Source: an uncultured Acetobacteraceae bacterium (GTDB lineage: Bacteria; Pseudomonadota; Alphaproteobacteria; Acetobacterales; Acetobacteraceae). From it: DNA of 64,000 bases. A model generated the notes under the pieces. That model saw only the letters and a list, made by a program, of their open reading frames with translations. It had not been told where the DNA came from and did no database searches. The stretch lies in the NCBI GenBank assembly GCA_903907955.1, contig CAIVPZ010000140.1, positions 31,646-95,645 on the forward strand. The letters run 5' to 3'. Numbering within the stretch: position 1 is the first letter of the stretch; each line of letters opens with the position of its first letter. The translations under genes and the position numbers were made by a program. This document shows positions 60,388 through 64,000 of the stretch, one piece after another.

Positions 60388-63042
60388 CTAATCCTTTTTC
60401 GGCTTCATGCTGGGGCGGTTGCCTTCCGCCGAGACGCTCTCCGCCTTGAGGTCGGTGATGAGCTGCTCAATGTAGGCCAGGTCCGACTCGAAGGCGGCTG
60501 GATCTGGGATTGAGACGGTGTCTGACGCCGGATTGTCATGGCTGTGCGTATTGGCTTTCGTCATACCATCGTGGAATCGGATCGCGAGCGCGTCGGACAG
60601 ATGCACCATGCGCAGCTTTTGAGTCTCAATCCTGTCAACGCCGCGCCGGACCACGTCGCAAAAGATGTGTTCCTCCACGAGGCGCTCGTAGCTGTCTCGC
60701 AGGCGCCCATAGAGGTGTTTCACCTTGAATTCGTAGTCCGCCGGGCTCGACGTGTGGAGCTTTTTCAATGGCGCGAAGTCGTTTCGAATCCGAGCAAGGC
60801 GCTTGGTCACGCTCAACCCTTTCCACGACACCCCGGCGGGATCGACCTTGCCCGCATTGGCGCCATCGGCGAAGAGTGCAATCGTTTCGGTCGTAACGCC
60901 AAGATCGTCGGCTTCTCGGCATAGGTCGTTGAAGAAGATCAAGTCGTGCGTAAAGACGATTACCTGGCGCTTTTGCGCCTCGGCTGCGATGCGGGCCGCG
61001 ACCTTCAATCCGCGATCACGGTCCAAAGATGAAACGGGATCGTCGATGACGATCGGGCCCGCTCCTTCCGTCACAGCGATTTCCGTTAGAAATGCCGCAA
61101 GCGCGAGCGCTCGCTGCTCGCCCTCGCTGAGAATTTCGGAGGTCAATTTTGTTAGCGTGGTGCCCGGATTGGTTTGGAACGCGGCCTTGGTCTGTCCGCT
61201 CTTTCGCGCCAAACCAACCTTGAGGTGCGTAATTTCTAGAGTTTTGCGTTCCACCTCGAAATGGTCTGTCACGATTTTCGTCAGATGCGTGTCGACGAGT
61301 TCATTCGCCTTCTGGGTAATGCCCTTCGTCTGAACCTCAGCAAGCGCTGTGGTGTAAAGCGCATCCTCCTTGAGAAGGTCCCGGCGTTTGATCACGCGAT
61401 CACGACCTGCGGTGAGGATCTTGCGATCGGCGAGCTCAGCCCGTTCAGTTTCCAGCTTCGCGCGCTCTCCACTCTGATCGGCCTTCGCCAACGCCTCGGC
61501 CTCGATGGATAGGACCGCTGATAAGTCTTGCAGGGCGCCATCAGGGGAGACAGGAGCTGCGGCGGTTAACGGAGGCGGTGGCACCTCAGATGTCTGAAGC
61601 GAGGCCAGAGCGGTCGCGCGTCTGGCTTCCATGTCCTTCTTGAAGGACGTGACCTTATCGGCGAGTTCCGCATTGCGTTTACGGATCTGTTCGAGCCGTG
61701 TTGCCCAATCCTTCGACGCGAAGATTTCGACCTGAGGCAGGGACGTGATCGCCTGGGTGACCGCAGTTTCAGTCTGGTCAGCAGTTGCAGCGAGCGATCC
61801 GCTGACAAACGCCTGAAAGCGGCCCATGCGGTCCGATGCTTCAGCGCTGAGCGTTTGCTGGCAAAGAACGCAGGTTTCGGTCGCGTCCGGCGTACTGAGG
61901 ACCGGAAACTCACGGCCGGCATAGGCGTCCGTGATCGAATATTCGCGGGCAGCAAGCCAGAGCCGCCGCCAAGTTTCACCACCGACTCCAGGGAGAGGCT
62001 CACTTGAGAAGATGTCGGCGGCTTTCGTGCCGGCGGCGGCCCGCGCATCGATGGCCTGTTGCTTGAGGGTGCGATATCCGTCGAGCTGCGGGTCGCTGAA
62101 TGCTTGACCAAGGCTGGCACATTCGGACGCTAAGTTTTTGACCCACGTGGAAAGCGCGGTCACGTCGGCTGCTGAGGCAGTGTTCGCGGCGAGTAGACGC
62201 GTCAGTTCGTCAACGCGCTTATCGTCATCCGGTGTAAACGTGGCCGCGGCGTCGATTTGCGTATCTGTCACCTTGCCCGTGAGGCCAGCATAGAAAGTCT
62301 GGGCCTTCGTCGTTCTAGGCGTCTCGAAGGCAACGGTGACGAGGGCGATCTGATCCGTAATGGGCTTACGCTCAGCTTCCAGCTTATCCCTGAGGGTGAG
62401 GCAAAGCTCGTTGAGTTTGTGGGGTAGGGCCAAGCCGAATGGAAGAAACTGGATCTGGTTGCCCCCATCGACATAGAGCTGCGCAGCGCTGCTGTCGAAC
62501 ACTGCGACCTGTAGCAGGGTCTCCGACGCGGGCGCGCCGGCGGTCCAGGGCACGACGACATCACCGCTGCCCAGGTCGACGATGATTTCGGCTTCTTGCG
62601 GTCCCCCGCTTGAGCCATAGACGTCAGCTAGCACCTTGAGCTTGGCTGGGTTGTCGGTGCGGGTGCGGCAGGCTGTACGGAAGATTCGGACGAAGCCGCT
62701 CTTGCCACTGCCGTTGCGACCGTAGACGATCGTCATGCCGTTGGGCGTGAACGGCAGCGCGGCGGCCGGCACAAGACGGTTGACGTTCTTGACGTTGCGA
62801 ATACCTTTGATCTGAAGAGATGATCCGCTCGAGACGGACGCGAGGTGAGCTTTGTTCAACGGCGTCGGTGTCGGCGGTTTCGCGGCCAGGGAAAAGCCAG
62901 CTTTCTCTTTGATTAGATCAAGAAGTTCACTTTCATCTTGTGGTGTGACCGCAGTTGAGCCTGCCAATCGGCGAAGTGCGTCTTGGCGCCAAGGTGTCAG
63001 CTTGGTAGCGGACCAATTCAGGATTTCGTCGACCGCCCCCAT
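60388..63042 (-). CDS. AAA_13-type ABC ATPase with CxxC hook, RloC-like
   Basis: 884 residues. Walker A VYGRNGSGKSGFVR (107-119), a CVLC hook motif at 391-394 between coiled coils, signature ILSEGEQRALALA (637-649), Walker B IVIDDPVSSLDRD (664-676) and switch histidine VFTHD (699). This is the layout of RloC, an ABC ATPase with a zinc hook and a C-terminal anticodon nuclease. The C-terminal 180 residues include LRDSYERLVEEH (R782-x3-E786) and histidines at 814, 824, 833 and 835. An R-x3-E...H triad is used by PrrC/RloC nucleases, but the spacing here is not an exact match. Transcribed alone and convergent with sbcC. Defence function is likely, tRNA cleavage unproven. Confidence 0.8.
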   Translation of the reverse strand: MGAVDEILNWSATKLTPWRQDALRRLAGSTAVTPQDESELLDLIKEKAGFSLAAKPPTPTPLNKAHLASVSSGSSLQIKGIRNVKNVNRLVPAAALPFTPNGMTIVYGRNGSGKSGFVRIFRTACRTRTDNPAKLKVLADVYGSSGGPQEAEIIVDLGSGDVVVPWTAGAPASETLLQVAVFDSSAAQLYVDGGNQIQFLPFGLALPHKLNELCLTLRDKLEAERKPITDQIALVTVAFETPRTTKAQTFYAGLTGKVTDTQIDAAATFTPDDDKRVDELTRLLAANTASAADVTALSTWVKNLASECASLGQAFSDPQLDGYRTLKQQAIDARAAAGTKAADIFSSEPLPGVGGETWRRLWLAAREYSITDAYAGREFPVLSTPDATETCVLCQQTLSAEASDRMGRFQAFVSGSLAATADQTETAVTQAITSLPQVEIFASKDWATRLEQIRKRNAELADKVTSFKKDMEARRATALASLQTSEVPPPPLTAAAPVSPDGALQDLSAVLSIEAEALAKADQSGERAKLETERAELADRKILTAGRDRVIKRRDLLKEDALYTTALAEVQTKGITQKANELVDTHLTKIVTDHFEVERKTLEITHLKVGLARKSGQTKAAFQTNPGTTLTKLTSEILSEGEQRALALAAFLTEIAVTEGAGPIVIDDPVSSLDRDRGLKVAARIAAEAQKRQVIVFTHDLIFFNDLCREADDLGVTTETIALFADGANAGKVDPAGVSWKGLSVTKRLARIRNDFAPLKKLHTSSPADYEFKVKHLYGRLRDSYERLVEEHIFCDVVRRGVDRIETQKLRMVHLSDALAIRFHDGMTKANTHSHDNPASDTVSIPDPAAFESDLAYIEQLITDLKAESVSAEGNRPSMKPKKD

Positions 63043-63577
63043 TACAAGCTCCCTCCATCAATTTGCCTTACACGAAAAGCCGAATAGCGAAGGCGGCGAG
63101 GGCGCCGGTAGAACAGCCCCTCTCACGGTTGTTACCCCCTCATGGGGTTCGAGAGATATAGTCCAGGTTGAGATCCCGGGTGCCGACGGCGACCGCCGCC
63201 AAGGTCACACATAGCGTGTCGCGGTCGCAAGCCGTGCTGCTTTTGGCTTTGAGCGCGAGGACTCACCAAACCCGGTCTGCTGTGCCGCTGGACGTATCTC
63301 GTCCTGACGGTAAAATCGTGGAGGCAAAGCTATCGCCGGTACGGTCCCAGGACCGTCAGAATGCCTCGATCAAGGCGATGGCAGGCGATAGTACGAGAAA
63401 TGTTGACCCAACGTGCGTGCCGAAATTTCTCAATGAAATCAACAGCGAAAAGTTTTGACGGCTGCCGTGTCGGGGCATTCTGCGGGAAAGCAAATTTTAT
63501 CGTGGGAAAACAGCAGCTTACGCTATGATGGAACAATCGAGTGGGAGTGAGCGAAAAGTGCCTGCCTGATCCTGTGC
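63043..63577. other. Non-coding region at the right boundary of the cargo block
   Basis: About 535 bp. Short frames (plus 63168-63458, minus 63330-63659) show no recognisable domain. Sequence on the left should include the promoter of the AAA gene starting at 63042. The stretch 63410-63540 is clearly AT-richer than the rest of the window. Confidence 0.45.
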
Positions 63578-63652
63578 GGGGCGTTGCCCCATCCGTGCTG
63601 AGATAAGGCCAGGGCGCTGCCCTGGGCCTGCAAGGGGGCAGCGGCCCCCTTG
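63578..63652. repeat. Triple hairpin cluster
   Basis: Three perfect hairpins follow each other: GGGGC-GTT-GCCCC (63578-63590), CCAGGGC-GCT-GCCCTGG (63609-63625) and CAAGGGGGC-AGCG-GCCCCCTTG (63631-63652). Each has a 3-4 nt loop. The first shares GGGGCGTTGC with the hairpin cluster upstream of ardC (about 39388-39397). The type is reminiscent of module-boundary repeats on alphaproteobacterial plasmids. Confidence 0.7.
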
Positions 63653-63700
63653 GCCCCATTCCTTAAGAGATTTGTAACTGCCCAGGTTCCCCTACGGGTC

Positions 63701-64000
63701 TCAAGCGGCGCGGATGCTGGCGAGGAGAGCGGTCGGGCTTGCGTTGAGGGTCTCGAGGATGTTCCAGCCCTGTTTCTGCGCGGTTGCGAGCAGGGTGCGG
63801 ATGATGGCGAAGTCGGTGGCGCCGGCAAGGCAGCGGAAGCTGCCGGAGATTTTTTGCTGCAGCTTCATCATGCGTCCGTCGCGCTCGGCGGCGTTGTTGC
63901 GTGTGCCTTGACAAGGTGCACTGTTCTCCCCGGTGGAAATCCGGGCCGGCAAACTCTCGCTCCAGCCGGAAGCACTCGGGGCGGATCAGGAGGCGACGAA
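63701..64000 (-). pseudogene. C-terminal remnant of an IS66-type transposase (reaches window edge)
   Basis: The minus-strand frame ending at 63701 encodes NNAAERDGRMMKLQQKISGS, FRCLAGATDFAIIRTLLATA, then KQGWNILETLNASPTALLAS, the conserved C-terminal end of IS66-family DDE transposases. Upstream of NNAAERD (about position 63900) the family sequence (usually PFTNN) is not found; another frame continues across this point, so the gene is probably truncated or frameshifted. It marks the edge of the cargo region. Confidence 0.65.

Noticed and set aside
63168..63458. A 96-codon frame to the right of the AAA ATPase gene
   Set aside because: No domain, weak start context, and low-complexity composition; treated as non-coding.

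Overview
This 64 kb window is GC-rich and almost wall-to-wall accessory DNA. It looks like part of an integrative and conjugative element (ICE) or a closely related conjugative plasmid of an alphaproteobacterium; the gene families fit Rhizobiales or Sphingomonadales, but the host cannot be fixed further from the sequence. The evidence is a trb-type mating-pore operon, a TraG coupling protein, a HUH relaxase, the DUF736, DUF2840, TraF, ParA and RepA block, and an ArdC, ParB and giant methylase-helicase block. These are the usual backbone of such elements. No integrase, tRNA or att site is visible, so both ends of the element lie outside the window.

Layout. (1) Positions 1-11086, minus strand: trbI (cut by the left edge), trbG, F, L, K, J, E, D, C, B, a ribbon-helix-helix gene and traG. 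(2) 11331-20912: a DUF429 gene on the opposite strand, the relaxase, a lytic transglycosylase, DUF736, traF, DUF2840, an RHH gene, parA, repA with embedded iteron-like repeats, an AlpA-type HTH gene, a frameshifted DUF6499/DUF2285 regulator, a small DUF2285-like gene, a divergent XRE regulator with a palindromic operator, and a second DUF736 gene. (3) 21519-25388: small membrane proteins and cargo, including a 452-residue orphan gene bracketed by long direct repeats, an HEAGH zincin-like protein and an HEPN RNase-like protein. (4) 25478-39306: DUF2493, a Toprim protein, the methylase-helicase giant, ParB and ArdC, interrupted at 32374-35554 by a two-gene Gabija-like defence system. (5) 39701-41545: a HipA kinase with an unusual N-terminal extension and two operator copies. 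(6) 41599-60289: an 18.7 kb divergent module. Five overlapping minus-strand genes encode AddB-like, AddA-like, DUF6361, PLD-type nuclease and SNF2-like helicase proteins. Three plus-strand genes encode a BrxR-type WYL regulator, SbcD and SbcC. (7) 60388-63042: a convergent AAA ATPase with a CxxC hook, resembling RloC. (8) 63578-64000: a triple-hairpin cluster and the remnant of an IS66-type transposase.

How it fits together. The trb, traG and relaxase genes supply DNA transfer. RepA, ParA and RHH can stabilise the excised or plasmid form. ArdC, the methylase-helicase, ParB, Toprim and DUF2493 proteins probably help establishment in a new host. Three of the backbone genes share a conserved leader hairpin next to the ribosome-binding site, and two others share a second leader type, which suggests co-ordinated control. 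The rest is a stack of defence-like cargo. The most interesting candidate for an undescribed system is the eight-gene helicase, PLD, DUF6361, AddAB-like and SbcCD-like module with its central WYL regulator.
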